Shown here piece by piece: positions 45,699 to 55,462 of a stretch of DNA of 64,000 nt. The notes under the pieces are model-generated. The model did no database searches. It saw only the letters and a list, made by a program, of their open reading frames with translations, and was not told where the DNA came from. Source of the stretch: Paenibacillus senegalensis JC66 (lineage in GTDB: Bacteria; Bacillota; Bacilli; Paenibacillales; NBRC-103111); NCBI RefSeq assembly GCF_000285515.1, contig NZ_HE610957.1:1197155-1261154 (forward strand), in the 5' to 3' direction. The position numbers and the translations under genes are program-made. Position 1 is the first letter of the stretch, and each line of letters opens with the position of its first letter.

Positions 45699-48134
45699 TT
45701 AATTTAGTCTGACAGGAAGTCTGGATATAATCCAATGAGACAGCTCCTTGACGGATGAGTATAGAAATAAATCTTCCGCCAGCTTGTATTCCAATTGCAT
45801 CCGGTAAGACGGCGATTCGCTTAGCTCCCGCTTAGGCGGAGAAGGAACGCATCGATAGCCGGTTCCATCCAGTTCCACAAAGGAAAGCTCTTCAAACACT
45901 TTCATGATAAACTGAATCGAGCTCGGGGGCAACCCCGATTTCCTTGCCACATAATGCACAAAAGCATCCTTTTCCAGCGCATCCTTATTTTGCTGCACCA
46001 TCGCTCCGTACACCTGCTTAAACTTTTCCCTGCCGGGCAGTGTAGAGAAAATCGGCCCATCGTTCTTCGTCCCGTCCCAAACCGCATAAATTCGCTGCGT
46101 CCTGTGGGCCTGCTTCAACGCTTGCTCCAATCTTTGCGGCTGCGGAGGAAGCGTCCAAATGATCAGATCTGTAACCTGGGCAAACTCTTCACTGGCCGGA
46201 TTATGTATAGCCAACAATTGTCCAGCGGAAGTCACCTGCCATATCGAGCTGGATTGCCTTAAATAGTCCGGCAGCTCTTCCGCCTCCTGATCGGAGAATA
46301 CCAGGACCCCAGCTGCGGCATCCCGTATCGGGGGTGCATCTTCAACCGGGCTGCATACCGTTTGCAGCTCCTTAATCATGCGGTGTCCCATACCCCGCCA
46401 ATCGAAAAATTGAGGCTCGGTGATTCGCACATCGCGCAAAATCAACTGGGGCTTGCGGCTTCCATTCCATTCATTGATCGAAAGCTCCCCGAGAACATCC
46501 ACCTTCGCCCCGGAAGCCATCCAATCATACAACCGGCTTTGACCGAAGCCAATTGCCTCAATATTTCTTGGCATAGCAGCGGCCGGGTCCGCGCCTAACG
46601 TTAATTTAAGGTGCTGCTTGTCTCTGCCCATCAGTTTCTTATCAGCGAGCACAAGCTTCTCCAGTATTACCTTGGGTGACGGATTTCCTGCTCCGAATGG
46701 CGCCAGCCGATCCAATTGGGCGATGCTCTCAAGCGTTGCCTCTTCCAGGCCGCATACTATATCGGCTTCTACAACGGGGATTAAGTCTCGTTCCTGCAGC
46801 CACTCATTGGCCAGGCTGAGCAGCCGGCTTTTCAGCTCGGGCAGCTTCTCCCTGTGAAGCGACATGCCGGCAGCCCCCTGATGCCCGCCATAATGATCCA
46901 GCAGATCGGAGCACTCGGTAAGCGCCTTATACAGATCAAAGCCGGGGATCGACCTGGCTGAGCCTTTGGCTATGCCCGTTTGCGGGTCTATGCCAAAAAC
47001 GAAGGCCGGGCGGTAATAGGTTTCCAGCAGCTTAGATGCAACAATGCCGATTACCCCCACATTCCAATCCGCCTCGGCAGCGATCAGAACCCGTGCAAGT
47101 CCAGCCTCGGCTTCTTTATCCGCCTGGACTTGGGTTATGGCTTCCGTAGTTATCGTCTCGACAATAGCCTGCCGCTCTTTATTGAGAATATCCAGATGCA
47201 GGGCAAGCTCGCGGGCCTCATCCGGATCCTCCGTAGTCAAGAGGCGTACTGCTAAGTCAGCACTTTCCAGGCGCCCGCTTGCGTTTATTCTCGGCGCCAG
47301 GGAAAAGCCGACATGCCCTGAGCTGACTTCCTCCTTCTTTACCCCCGAAGCATCCATTAAAGCGAGGAAGCCCCGGTTCGCTGTAGAGCGCAGCCTTTCC
47401 AGACCGAGCTTGACCAGCGGCCGGTTTTCCCCGGTAAGCGGCATCAAATCGGCAATCGTACCCAGCGCTACAAACTCGAGCAGCTCTTCAGGGCATCCGC
47501 CAAGCAGTGCCTGGGCTAGCTTGAAGGCAACGCCCACCCCAGCCAGATGCTTGCATGGATACGGACAGCCCGGTTTTTTCGGGTTGAGAATAGCTAACGC
47601 CGGGGGCAGAACCTCCGGCGGCTCATGGTGATCAGTAATGATGGTATCCAAACCGATCGAGTTGGCATATTCGATTTCTGGATAAGCACTGATGCCGGTA
47701 TCGACTGTGATCAACAGTTCAACGCCGTTAGTTACAGCGTGATCCAAGGCGTCCCGGTTCAGACCATACCCCTCGCGGACCCTGTGTGGTATGTAGTAGT
47801 CAAAATTTGCCTCAAGCCGCTTCATCAAGGCAATCATCAGGGAAGTGCTGCTGATGCCGTCAGCATCGTAATCACCATAAATTCTAATTTTCTGACCCCG
47901 ATCCAAGGCTTGACGAATACGCTGAACGGCCAGCTCCATCCCGTCCATGAGAAAAGGATTCTCCAGATGCGCGATTCCCGCATTTAAAAAACGTTCGGCA
48001 TCTTGAGCATCCGTCAAGCCTCTGGCAACCAATAAACCGGCTAGCAGTGGAGAAATGCCCAGCTGACTCGTTAATGCTTCAATATGCTGCTTGCGAGTTT
48101 CATGAATAATCCACCTTGCTTTAGGTGCAAGCAT
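45699..48134 (-). CDS. recJ: Single-stranded-DNA-specific exonuclease RecJ
   Basis: An 811-residue 5'-3' exonuclease in recombination and repair. DHH-family motifs are present: IYGDYDADGISS (about 82-93), ITVDTGIS, TIITDHHEPP and NPKKPGCPYP in the first core. The DHHA1 motif GGHQGAAGMSL (about 413-423) and an OB-fold DNA-binding part (about 450-570) follow. The last about 220 residues form the extra C-terminal region typical of Bacillota RecJ. AGGTGG 6 bases before the ATG sets the start. Confidence 0.95.
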   Translation of the reverse strand: MLAPKARWIIHETRKQHIEALTSQLGISPLLAGLLVARGLTDAQDAERFLNAGIAHLENPFLMDGMELAVQRIRQALDRGQKIRIYGDYDADGISSTSLMIALMKRLEANFDYYIPHRVREGYGLNRDALDHAVTNGVELLITVDTGISAYPEIEYANSIGLDTIITDHHEPPEVLPPALAILNPKKPGCPYPCKHLAGVGVAFKLAQALLGGCPEELLEFVALGTIADLMPLTGENRPLVKLGLERLRSTANRGFLALMDASGVKKEEVSSGHVGFSLAPRINASGRLESADLAVRLLTTEDPDEARELALHLDILNKERQAIVETITTEAITQVQADKEAEAGLARVLIAAEADWNVGVIGIVASKLLETYYRPAFVFGIDPQTGIAKGSARSIPGFDLYKALTECSDLLDHYGGHQGAAGMSLHREKLPELKSRLLSLANEWLQERDLIPVVEADIVCGLEEATLESIAQLDRLAPFGAGNPSPKVILEKLVLADKKLMGRDKQHLKLTLGADPAAAMPRNIEAIGFGQSRLYDWMASGAKVDVLGELSINEWNGSRKPQLILRDVRITEPQFFDWRGMGHRMIKELQTVCSPVEDAPPIRDAAAGVLVFSDQEAEELPDYLRQSSSIWQVTSAGQLLAIHNPASEEFAQVTDLIIWTLPPQPQRLEQALKQAHRTQRIYAVWDGTKNDGPIFSTLPGREKFKQVYGAMVQQNKDALEKDAFVHYVARKSGLPPSSIQFIMKVFEELSFVELDGTGYRCVPSPPKRELSESPSYRMQLEYKLAEDLFLYSSVKELSHWIISRLPVRLN

Positions 48135-48215
48135 TGCAGACCACCTGCCCCTTTCCTCTAATAGAAACCTTGATCGGTACTACCTGTACCCTATTATTAA
48201 ACCGCCAATAGATTC

Positions 48216-49163
48216 TTAATGAACAATCGGGAGCTGTCCCGAATCCCGATTATCTTGTCTACTATAAGGATAGCCCCCGTCGTAGGGCTGGACGGAAACG
48301 AGAACATCCGAAATATGCATGAACCTCTTCAGCAGATGATGCTTGACCATCTTGGCAATTTCCTGGCCATCCTGCACGGAAATGGACGGGTTCACGCTGA
48401 TTTTGATATCTACCAATATGAAATATCCCTGCTCGTGGAGGGTAATTCCGTCCACGGCAATGACCCCTTTAACTCTCTGTACGTTGCGTATCAAGTCAGC
48501 TTTATCTTCCGGCTCCAGAACCTCACCCATGACGCGAACTCTCGACTCCAGCAGAATGAGGTAGCCCGCGCGGACCACCAGCAGGGAGATGAGAGCAGCT
48601 CCAGCAGCATCCGCATAGGCCATAGCCTTCCAGCCAAGCTGGGCACCGAGCCAAGCCCCTCCTATTCCGATGAGGACGGACAAGGACGCCATCCGGCTGG
48701 AGATGCGCTCTTTGGACAACATTTTGTTCATCTGCGGAAACAAAGCAGCTCGGGACTTGGATTGATACCAGCGCAAGGCCTCTGTCAACAAAATCGCAGC
48801 TGCTAACCATCCTAAAGCCTCCGCAGGCATTGTCTCTGCCCCTATGGAATGCAGCTGTTTAAATATGGTTATGATGAACTCAATTCCGGCTACAAGCAGA
48901 AGAGCGGACACACCAACAGCCAGTAAAAAATACTTCCGGCTTCCCTGGATAGAGATTTGCTTCAATCGCGGGGTTTCTTCCCGCAGCCTTAAAAGCATAG
49001 ACAATTGCCGTAAGCCGATTGCTGCTGTGAGCACTCCGTAGCTGCAAAGAGCGAAGCTGCCGGATAGATACGCAAATAAGATTTTAATGCCTGCTAACAG
49101 CAGATAACCTGTAATATGGAACAAAGCCGCACGCTCTGCCTTTTGTATAGAATGAATGGACAT
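48216..49163 (-). CDS. Cation diffusion facilitator-like protein with degenerate metal site
   Basis: A 315-residue protein with about six membrane segments (residues 13-205) and a C-terminal cytosolic ferredoxin-like domain (EPEDKADLIRNVQRVKGV, YFILVDIKIS, MHISDVLVSVQP). This is the CDF family layout. The charged Asp/His pairs that hold zinc in helices 2 and 5 are not where expected: the helix 2 region reads GSFALCSYGVLTAAIG and helix 5 reads RISSRMASLSVLIG. It may be a non-transporting or altered-specificity member. GGGGGTGA precedes ATG 49163. Position between secF and recJ is usual for the cluster. Confidence 0.75.
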   Translation of the reverse strand: MSIHSIQKAERAALFHITGYLLLAGIKILFAYLSGSFALCSYGVLTAAIGLRQLSMLLRLREETPRLKQISIQGSRKYFLLAVGVSALLLVAGIEFIITIFKQLHSIGAETMPAEALGWLAAAILLTEALRWYQSKSRAALFPQMNKMLSKERISSRMASLSVLIGIGGAWLGAQLGWKAMAYADAAGAALISLLVVRAGYLILLESRVRVMGEVLEPEDKADLIRNVQRVKGVIAVDGITLHEQGYFILVDIKISVNPSISVQDGQEIAKMVKHHLLKRFMHISDVLVSVQPYDGGYPYSRQDNRDSGQLPIVH

Positions 49164-49253
49164 AGCGTCACCCCCAGCGATACCGAATGGATGCCGTGCC
49201 TCATCCACAAGTAAGATAAAAACCGCGGAATGATCACGCGGCTTAATCTCCTT

Positions 49254-50168
49254 TTATTGCTCTTTAGCGGGCACAGGCTGCTTCTTAACGGTATTTCCCG
49301 GCCATTTATGTTTAAGCACCAGCCATAGCGGACTTGCTATAAATAAAGTGGCGTAGATCCCTAATATTAGCCCGAGCGTTATAGCTAGAGAGAAATAACG
49401 AATTGTTTCACTTCCAAATATCAAGAGAGCAACCGCCGCAAACAACACTGTGATTCCAGTATTAATGGAACGGGCCATCGATTCCCACAGACTGCGGTTA
49501 ACAAGATTTTCCAAATCCTGCAACGATTTAATCTTGGCGAAGCGTAAGTTATCGCGAATTCGGTCAAAGACGACAATCGTATCATTGATCGCATAGCCGA
49601 CAACCGTCAACATCGCAGCAATAAACGGCAGGTTCACTTCCCAGCGGAAAATGGAGAACAAGGTGATAACAATGAAAGCAGCATGCAATAAACCGACGAT
49701 AGAAGCTAGAGCAAAGCGCCACTCGAAGCGAACACTGACATATAGGGCTATCCCGACGCTGGCAATGAGAACGGTATAAATCCCCTTCATCGCCAATTCT
49801 CTCGCCAGTTCAATATCTACCGTATTTTCTTCACGCGTGATGTTGCCCTGACCGTAGACTTCTTCGAAGGCCGTAACGATTTCAACCACTTCATCCTGGT
49901 TCAAAACGCGGTCAAAACGTGCGGAAACCATCGTTTCTCCTACAGTCGGAGCTATATCATAACCAAGCTCCGCGAAAATCTTGTCAACCTGCTCACGCTC
50001 AACAGGTACAGCAGACATAATATCGAGCGAGGTTCCGGATTTGAAGTCAACCCCGCGGTTTAGTCCAAACAAGCTTAGTGATGCGACTCCGATCAATGTT
50101 AAAATAATGGCGATAATGAAAATTTTGTTGCGGTGCTTCACCAAGCTGATGTTGTGATTAAAGCGCAC
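49254..50168 (-). CDS. secF: Protein translocase subunit SecF
   Basis: A 304-residue membrane protein with six helices and one outer loop (about 35-125). Hallmarks: GVDFKSGTSL near the first helix, VRFEWRFALASIVGLLHA, TVVGYAINDTIVVFDRIRDN (helix 4 D/R motif) and SINTGITVLFAA. With SecD it uses the proton gradient to pull exported proteins. The GTG start lies inside the secD 3' end (11-bp overlap), with AGGAGGCGG as ribosome site. B. subtilis has a fused SecDF; here the two are separate. Confidence 0.95.
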   Translation of the reverse strand: MRFNHNISLVKHRNKIFIIAIILTLIGVASLSLFGLNRGVDFKSGTSLDIMSAVPVEREQVDKIFAELGYDIAPTVGETMVSARFDRVLNQDEVVEIVTAFEEVYGQGNITREENTVDIELARELAMKGIYTVLIASVGIALYVSVRFEWRFALASIVGLLHAAFIVITLFSIFRWEVNLPFIAAMLTVVGYAINDTIVVFDRIRDNLRFAKIKSLQDLENLVNRSLWESMARSINTGITVLFAAVALLIFGSETIRYFSLAITLGLILGIYATLFIASPLWLVLKHKWPGNTVKKQPVPAKEQ

Positions 50169-51387
50169 GAACTTCCGCCTCCTTTACTCCGTAGTAAGAC
50201 TTCTTCCCGACCGCATTTGTACGGATCAGCAAGCCAAGCAGGAGACGAGACAGGTACACGTTCGTCAAAATGCTGATGATAATACTTAAAACAAGAGTTA
50301 AGGCAAACCCTTGAATCGCACCTGTACCAAGAAAGTAGAGAACACCGCCAGCCAAAATGGTGGTTAAGTTCGCGTCCATAATGGTCCGTAACGAAGATTT
50401 AGAGCCGGCCCGGAAAGAAGATAGTACACTCTTACCGTTCCGCAGTTCTTCCTTGATTCTTTCATAGGTGATGATATTCGCATCGACAGCCATCCCGACC
50501 CCAAGTACAAAAGCGGCAATGCCGGGCAGAGTCAAGGTCGCATTCATCCAAACATAGACCAGAATGAGCAGCCAGGTAAAGACCACGATAGTAATAGAGG
50601 CAATAATACCAGGAACCCGGTAATACGCAATCATAAAGGCAAGAATGAGGACAAAGGCCACAAGACCTGCTGTAACAGTTTGCTCCAATGAAAGCTGACC
50701 AAGTGTGGCGCCAACACTCTGGGTATATTTCTCCGTTAAGTTTAGCGGCAATGCTCCCAGATTTATCGTATCAGCCAAATTGCGTGCTTCCTCATAAGTA
50801 AATGATCCTCTAATAATCGCTTTATCACTATTTATTACTTGATCAACACCTGGATTCGATACCATCTCATCATCAAGGTAAATGCTTAAGGTTTGTCCAA
50901 TAAGCTGCCGAGTGACGTCCGCGAATTTGTTGGAATCCTTCAACGAGATGGACACAATCGGATTAATTCCGTTCTCGTATTGGACACTGGCGCCTCCTGG
51001 CGTGAAATCGTTACCGTCCAGCATCACGGTTCCATCCGGTGCGCGGAAGGTGAGAACAGCTGGCGTCTGCAGCATCTCCCGAATCTTAGCTTCATCGGTT
51101 ACGCCGGCAATCCTAACCCGGATCCGGTCATTCCCCTCTGGGGTAATCTCCGGCTCGGCGATCCCTTCTTTATCCACCCTATCGCGCAAATTCCGCGAGG
51201 TTTCTCTTAGCGCATCCTGAGTCACCTCTCCATCGCCGATTGGCGTGGCTACATACAATATTTCAAACCCGCCCCGCAAATCAAGTCCCAGGCGCACTTG
51301 GCTGAGCAATGAGGGGGTTGTTATACCGACGAGGCCAAGCATCAGTACAACAAGCAAAACAAACACAGCCATTTTTCTGCCATTCAT
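50158..51387 (-). CDS. secD: Protein translocase subunit SecD
   Basis: A 409-residue partner of SecF. The first helix (about 5-25) is followed by LGLDLRGGFEI, the outer P1 domain (about 40-215, with RVRIAGVTDE) and five more helices. These carry PGIAAFVLGVGMAVDANIITYERIKEELRNG, the conserved D/R region that couples to protons. It is shorter than E. coli SecD, as usual in Bacillota. It is cotranscribed with secF. Confidence 0.95.
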   Translation of the reverse strand: MNGRKMAVFVLLVVLMLGLVGITTPSLLSQVRLGLDLRGGFEILYVATPIGDGEVTQDALRETSRNLRDRVDKEGIAEPEITPEGNDRIRVRIAGVTDEAKIREMLQTPAVLTFRAPDGTVMLDGNDFTPGGASVQYENGINPIVSISLKDSNKFADVTRQLIGQTLSIYLDDEMVSNPGVDQVINSDKAIIRGSFTYEEARNLADTINLGALPLNLTEKYTQSVGATLGQLSLEQTVTAGLVAFVLILAFMIAYYRVPGIIASITIVVFTWLLILVYVWMNATLTLPGIAAFVLGVGMAVDANIITYERIKEELRNGKSVLSSFRAGSKSSLRTIMDANLTTILAGGVLYFLGTGAIQGFALTLVLSIIISILTNVYLSRLLLGLLIRTNAVGKKSYYGVKEAEVRAL

Positions 51388-51524
51388 AAACTGAGAGTCT
51401 CCCTTCCATCTTGCAATATTCCCATTATACTAACCAGCAATTTTCGAGTCAATTTTCATAACCTGGAGAAATGTTGTCGATTGGCAGGCTGCGGCAAGAC
51501 AGAAAGCTTGGGAGGGAGGAAATT

Positions 51525-52019
51525 TTACAAAGAAGCCCCCTTATAAGCCTGCATTGTCATCCAATTCATAAAATCTGGAACTTTTAACGTCAAAATATCG
51601 TTCACCAATTGGTGCAAAGCCGGCGGACCTGTCTTTCTATAACGAGAGCGCACACATTCCCAAATCTCGTCCGCTGTAACATGAGTATAACCCAACATGG
51701 CAAATTCCTCCGCCTTCATTATGCACAGCCGCTCCGCTGCCTCAATCCATTCCAGGTTTGCGTGGCCCTGCTCCGCTATCGGTGTGGTTTCCAAGGAATG
51801 TTCCCTGGTGGGAGCCTGCTCCTTCCATGAGATTTGATCCTTCTCTCTGCTGTAGGTTTGTTTTTGTTCGGCTGCCCCTTCCGTTTCCCCTGCTTGCTGC
51901 TGGATATCATCGAGAATCGATTTGGCTTCCTGCAATTGCCGGCTAAGCTCAGGATCGATGGCTGTGCCTTCCGAAGTCATAGGCAGTTGTTCCCGTTTAC
52001 TCTTGGAACTGTCGCTCAT
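51525..52019 (-). CDS. comN: ComN-like post-transcriptional regulator
   Basis: A 164-residue protein. The conserved C-terminal domain (about 90-164) reads AERLCIMKAEEFAMLGYTHVTADEIWECVRSR and ends MNWMTMQAYKGASL, matching ComN (YrzD) of B. subtilis, which acts on comE mRNA and localises at poles and septa with DivIVA. The N-terminal about 85 residues are extra, charged and low complexity, while the Bacillus protein is about 98 residues in total. The ATG at 52019 lies 6 bases after AGGTG. It is located between secD and spoVB, as in Bacillus. Confidence 0.85.
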   Translation of the reverse strand: MSDSSKSKREQLPMTSEGTAIDPELSRQLQEAKSILDDIQQQAGETEGAAEQKQTYSREKDQISWKEQAPTREHSLETTPIAEQGHANLEWIEAAERLCIMKAEEFAMLGYTHVTADEIWECVRSRYRKTGPPALHQLVNDILTLKVPDFMNWMTMQAYKGASL

Positions 52020-52241
52020 CCTATTCACCTGCCCTCTCTATTGCTGTATAGATTGATCTAATCTTCATCGAATAATAAAGCGCACCCTTTTAAGTTCAGC
52101 TTATATCGTTTTCTATTATTCTCCGGACAGGGCGGCTTTTCCTGCTTCCCGTGCCCCTTCCTAAATAACTAGCATGAGCTTGGACAGGTCCAGCATAGAC
52201 TGAACTAGACAACCTCCGGTTACAGGAAGAGGGGAAAATCA

Positions 52242-53804
52242 GTGAACAAACACAAACAAACGTTTATTCAAGGCACTATGATTCTTCTGGCTGCCGGAAT
52301 CATCAACCGCCTCCTCGGGTTCCTGCCGCGTATTACACTGCCGCGCGCAATAGGCGCCGAAGGAGTGGGCCTCTATCAGATGGGATGGCCTTTTTTGGGA
52401 GTCATTCTCACCATTTCCACCGGCGGCATTCCACTTGCTATTGCCAAGCTCGTCGCCGAATCGGAATCTCAAGGGAATGAGAAAAAAGCGCGCAGAATCC
52501 TTCGCGTTTCCCTTGCGCTAACAACTTGCATTAGTTTGCTCCTGATGGCCTTGTGTATTGTTGGCGCACCTTGGATCACCTCTTATTTATTTACGGATTC
52601 ACGAGTATACTACACTTTTCTATGTATGAGCCCGATCATACCGATTGTTGGCATCTCCTCAGTGTTCCGCGGGTATTTTCAAGGACGCCAAAATATGATC
52701 CCGACCGCAGTGTCCCAAATAGCCGAAACCGTTGTCCGGATCATCACGATGCTGATTTTTGCTTATCTGCTGCTGCCCTATGGCCTTGAATATGCTGCGG
52801 CAGGCGTCATGGTCGGGGTGCTCATTGGTGAACTGGCAGGATTGGCCATTCTCCTTCTGCAATATGTCCGCAACCGGAAAACTTACAACATTTATCAGAA
52901 AGCAAAAATCGGCTCTGAAAGCGAGGGAAGAAAAAGCGCGCTGAAAAGCCTGCTCACTATTTCTATCCCGGTAACGGGAAGCCGGCTGGTAGGCTCCTCC
53001 TCTTCGTTTCTGGAATCGATACTCATTGTACAAAGCCTGGCTGCGGCCGGAGTTGCCACCGCTGTAGCGACATCCCAATTTGGAGCGCTGCAGGGAATGA
53101 TTCTGCCGATCATATTTTTGCCAAGCGTGCTTACCTCTTCCCTATCGGCTTCTCTAATCCCGTCTTTGTCAGAAGCTGCTGCCCGCAATGATATGCGGAC
53201 CATTCATATGCGGCTTCATCAATCGCTGCGTCTGGCGCTGGTCAGCGGAGCTCCTTTTGCCGTATTAATGTACGTGCTTGCTGACCCGATCTGTCTTTAC
53301 TTGTACAATCAGCCAGAAATCAGCTCTATGCTGAAAATGCTTGCCCCGATTGCGCTTTTTATTTATATGAAGGCTCCTTTGGAAGCCGCGCTGCAGGCCT
53401 TGAACCGACCGGGTATCGCTCTTCGAAACACCCTGATTGGCTCCGTTATCAAGCTCGCTCTTATTTATGTGCTTGCCTCCAACCCGGAGTTTGGCATTTT
53501 GGGAGCGATTATGGCCATCAACGTTCATATCATCCTCGTAGCTTTTCTTAACTGGACCAGCGTTTCGCGATTGATCAAGTTTTCCATGAACAGCGCTGAC
53601 TTCTTCAAGGTTATCGTGGCCATGATCATTACCGGCTTTGGCACCTATGCCGTTATCCAGGCCGATTGGATCACTCCATCCTTTGCCCGGTTTGCCTATT
53701 CTCTAATTCTCGGAATGGCCATCTACATCGTCTGCATCTTCATGTTCCGTATGGTCGACCGGGATGATCTGAGAAGAATTCCCTGGTTCAGAAAAAAAAC
53801 GTAG
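52242..53804 (+). CDS. spoVB: Stage V sporulation protein B, MOP-superfamily flippase
   Basis: A 520-residue polytopic membrane protein (about 14 helices) of the polysaccharide exporter branch that includes lipid II flippase-like proteins. FIQGTMILLAAGIINRLLGFLPRI, IGAEGVGLYQM and TGGIPLAIAKLVAE are characteristic. SpoVB is needed for spore cortex synthesis in B. subtilis (518 residues). A GTG start follows AGGAAGAGGGG. It is the only plus-strand gene of its neighbourhood and faces the DUF421 gene across a terminator. Confidence 0.9.
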   Translation: MNKHKQTFIQGTMILLAAGIINRLLGFLPRITLPRAIGAEGVGLYQMGWPFLGVILTISTGGIPLAIAKLVAESESQGNEKKARRILRVSLALTTCISLLLMALCIVGAPWITSYLFTDSRVYYTFLCMSPIIPIVGISSVFRGYFQGRQNMIPTAVSQIAETVVRIITMLIFAYLLLPYGLEYAAAGVMVGVLIGELAGLAILLLQYVRNRKTYNIYQKAKIGSESEGRKSALKSLLTISIPVTGSRLVGSSSSFLESILIVQSLAAAGVATAVATSQFGALQGMILPIIFLPSVLTSSLSASLIPSLSEAAARNDMRTIHMRLHQSLRLALVSGAPFAVLMYVLADPICLYLYNQPEISSMLKMLAPIALFIYMKAPLEAALQALNRPGIALRNTLIGSVIKLALIYVLASNPEFGILGAIMAINVHIILVAFLNWTSVSRLIKFSMNSADFFKVIVAMIITGFGTYAVIQADWITPSFARFAYSLILGMAIYIVCIFMFRMVDRDDLRRIPWFRKKT

Positions 53805-53827
53805 ACCGGGCCCGCAGCATGCCCATG

Positions 53828-53878
53828 CAAAAAACGGATAAATCATTGGCCGTACAAGCCGGTTTGGATTTATCCGTT
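53828..53878 (-). terminator. Terminator between spoVB and the DUF421 gene
   Basis: AACGGATAAATC and GATTTATCCGTT (53833-53844 and 53867-53878) form a 12-bp stem, followed by TTTTTTG on the minus strand. It terminates the minus-strand DUF421 gene and may also stop spoVB transcripts. Confidence 0.85.
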
Positions 53879-53883
53879 CGTTG

Positions 53884-54789
53884 TTACTGTTTATCCAAAT
53901 AAATTCTTCCCTTGTGGTCAATGGAGCAGAAGAACACTTCTTTAAAATCTTGAGCGCCGCGCGCATGAATTTCATTTTTCAGCCAGAACCGGGTTTTGCC
54001 CAGTTTATCTAAATTATGATCCTGAACTTTTCCATCCATGATGAGCGGAAGCGGCAGCCCTTCATAACGGATTTTATTCTTGGCGAGAGTCAGTTCGCTC
54101 AGTTCGCTGGCAAACTCCTCTGTGCTGTCAGCCGTTTTCCGGCCCTTGTGCAGACCGGGTATTAATAATGACGGCTTATGCTGGTCTTTCTTGGCGGTCT
54201 TTTGCACGGGTGCCAGTCCCTGTTTCTGCGCTGCCCCATCTCCAGCGGTCGGCTGCTCAGGCTCTTGCTCGCTCGCGATGTTAAAGGAGCTGGCCGGATC
54301 ATGGGACTGCCTATCAATATGCTGTCCGTTCTCTTGATCCGGACGTTTTTCAATCACCGTCAGCTTGCCTGTCGTTTCCAAAATCGCAAACTCCACATCG
54401 GCAATGTTGGTAACCCGGCTTTGTCTTAATTGCAGCATTAAATCATCCAGGTTATAACGCTGCTTCCTCATCTCTTCCCGGTCCAGCTTGCCATGGCGAA
54501 TAATATAGCTCGGAGAGCCCTCTAACAGCTGGCGGATTCGCTGACTTTTCAAAGAGATATACGCGATGCCAATTTGGATAATAACCAGTGTCGCTATCGG
54601 TATAACCCCTTCCGCTAACGGCTTGTTAAGATCCTCGATAACAAACACCGCAATCTCCGCAATAATAATGGAAATAACGAGATCAAAGATCGAAAGCTTC
54701 CCCACTTCCCGTTTGCCCATGATCCTTATTACGAGGTAAACGATCAAATAGACGAATACGGTTCGAAAAACAAGAGACCATGCCTCCAA
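53884..54789 (-). CDS. DUF421 (YetF/YrbG-like) membrane protein with long insert
   Basis: A 301-residue protein. Three N-terminal helices with GKREVGKLSIFDLVISI are followed by the YetF cytosolic domain in two parts: LEGSPSYIIRHGKL...NLDDLMLQLRQ and, after the insert, LPLPLIMDGKVQDHNL. Between them residues about 155-225 form a Gln/Pro/Asp/Lys-rich insert with no domain character, making it much longer than YrbG (about 218). TTG 54789 follows GGAGG by 7 bases. The family's function is not established; position beside spoVB and yrzE is conserved. Confidence 0.85.
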   Translation of the reverse strand: MEAWSLVFRTVFVYLIVYLVIRIMGKREVGKLSIFDLVISIIIAEIAVFVIEDLNKPLAEGVIPIATLVIIQIGIAYISLKSQRIRQLLEGSPSYIIRHGKLDREEMRKQRYNLDDLMLQLRQSRVTNIADVEFAILETTGKLTVIEKRPDQENGQHIDRQSHDPASSFNIASEQEPEQPTAGDGAAQKQGLAPVQKTAKKDQHKPSLLIPGLHKGRKTADSTEEFASELSELTLAKNKIRYEGLPLPLIMDGKVQDHNLDKLGKTRFWLKNEIHARGAQDFKEVFFCSIDHKGRIYLDKQ

Positions 54790-54976
54790 AACGCATCCTC
54801 CTTCTCCATCCTGTGAACTCATTGGTATTCTGGCCTGCTACCCCTGGGTCCATTCAGTTTAGCGCCAGAGAATTGTTGGCAATCGCTCCCGGATCTTGTA
54901 CTATTCCCCACAGCTTGCCCATACAATGGTTATAGCTCAAGTTTTATTTATTGCAAGGAAGGAGGAAGATGCAAAA

Positions 54977-55366
54977 GTGGAATTTAAAGATAAGGTAAGA
55001 AGCGTTAGCATCCAGTCCCCGATTCTGGCCGGCCTTTTTTACGCTTTTATAGTCATGAGCATAGCGGCTGTAATTACCTCCCTCATCCTTTTGCTGACCA
55101 GCCAAAATGAAGATGCGCTTTCTGCCTACGCTTACCTCATTCATTCTCTCTCGCTCTTGCTGGGGGGATGGATCGCCGGAAAAAAGGCTGAAGAAAAAGG
55201 CTGGTATTACGGTGGATTATTTGGACTCATTTACAGCGTGATTGTTTTTGTAATCGGTTTTCTCGGCTTTGACAAAGGCTTGGACTGGAATATGCTTGCT
55301 TTTGTAGTGGCGGCTTTTTTCCTTGGGGCGCTGGGCGGAGTAGTCGGAGTGAACATGAAAAAATAA
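54977..55366 (+). CDS. yrzE: TIGR04086-type membrane protein (YrzE-like)
   Basis: A 129-residue protein with four predicted membrane helices (about 13-37, 47-68, 75-97, 102-125). Gly-rich helix ends (LLLGGWIAGKKAEEKGWYYGG, FLGALGGVVGV) are typical of the YrzE family found next to yajC in Bacilli. The GTG at 54977 is used since AGGAGG lies 11 bases before it; the frame is open further up without a site. It is on the plus strand, unlike the flanking genes. Function unknown. Confidence 0.85.
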   Translation: MEFKDKVRSVSIQSPILAGLFYAFIVMSIAAVITSLILLLTSQNEDALSAYAYLIHSLSLLLGGWIAGKKAEEKGWYYGGLFGLIYSVIVFVIGFLGFDKGLDWNMLAFVVAAFFLGALGGVVGVNMKK

Positions 55367-55409
55367 CTAAAAAAGGAAGACGGAAGAGCTGTAACCCCCG
55401 TCTTCCTTT
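55367..55409 (-). terminator. Terminator between yrzE and the lipoprotein remnant
   Basis: AAAGGAAGACGG and CCGTCTTCCTTT form a 12-bp stem. The minus-strand T run (TTTTTTAG) is good and the plus-strand tail is poor. Confidence 0.75.
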
Positions 55410-55462
55410 ACTACAAAGCTTTCGCTAACCATAAATGTAGTGCGGGAACAATTTCATAGACA

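Noticed and set aside
47044-47631. 195-codon frame antisense to recJ
   Set aside because: Wholly inside recJ, Ser-rich shadow of its codons, no expression signals.
48219-48806. 195-codon frame antisense to the CDF-like gene
   Set aside because: Shadow frame with no ribosome site; the opposite strand carries a family-matching protein.
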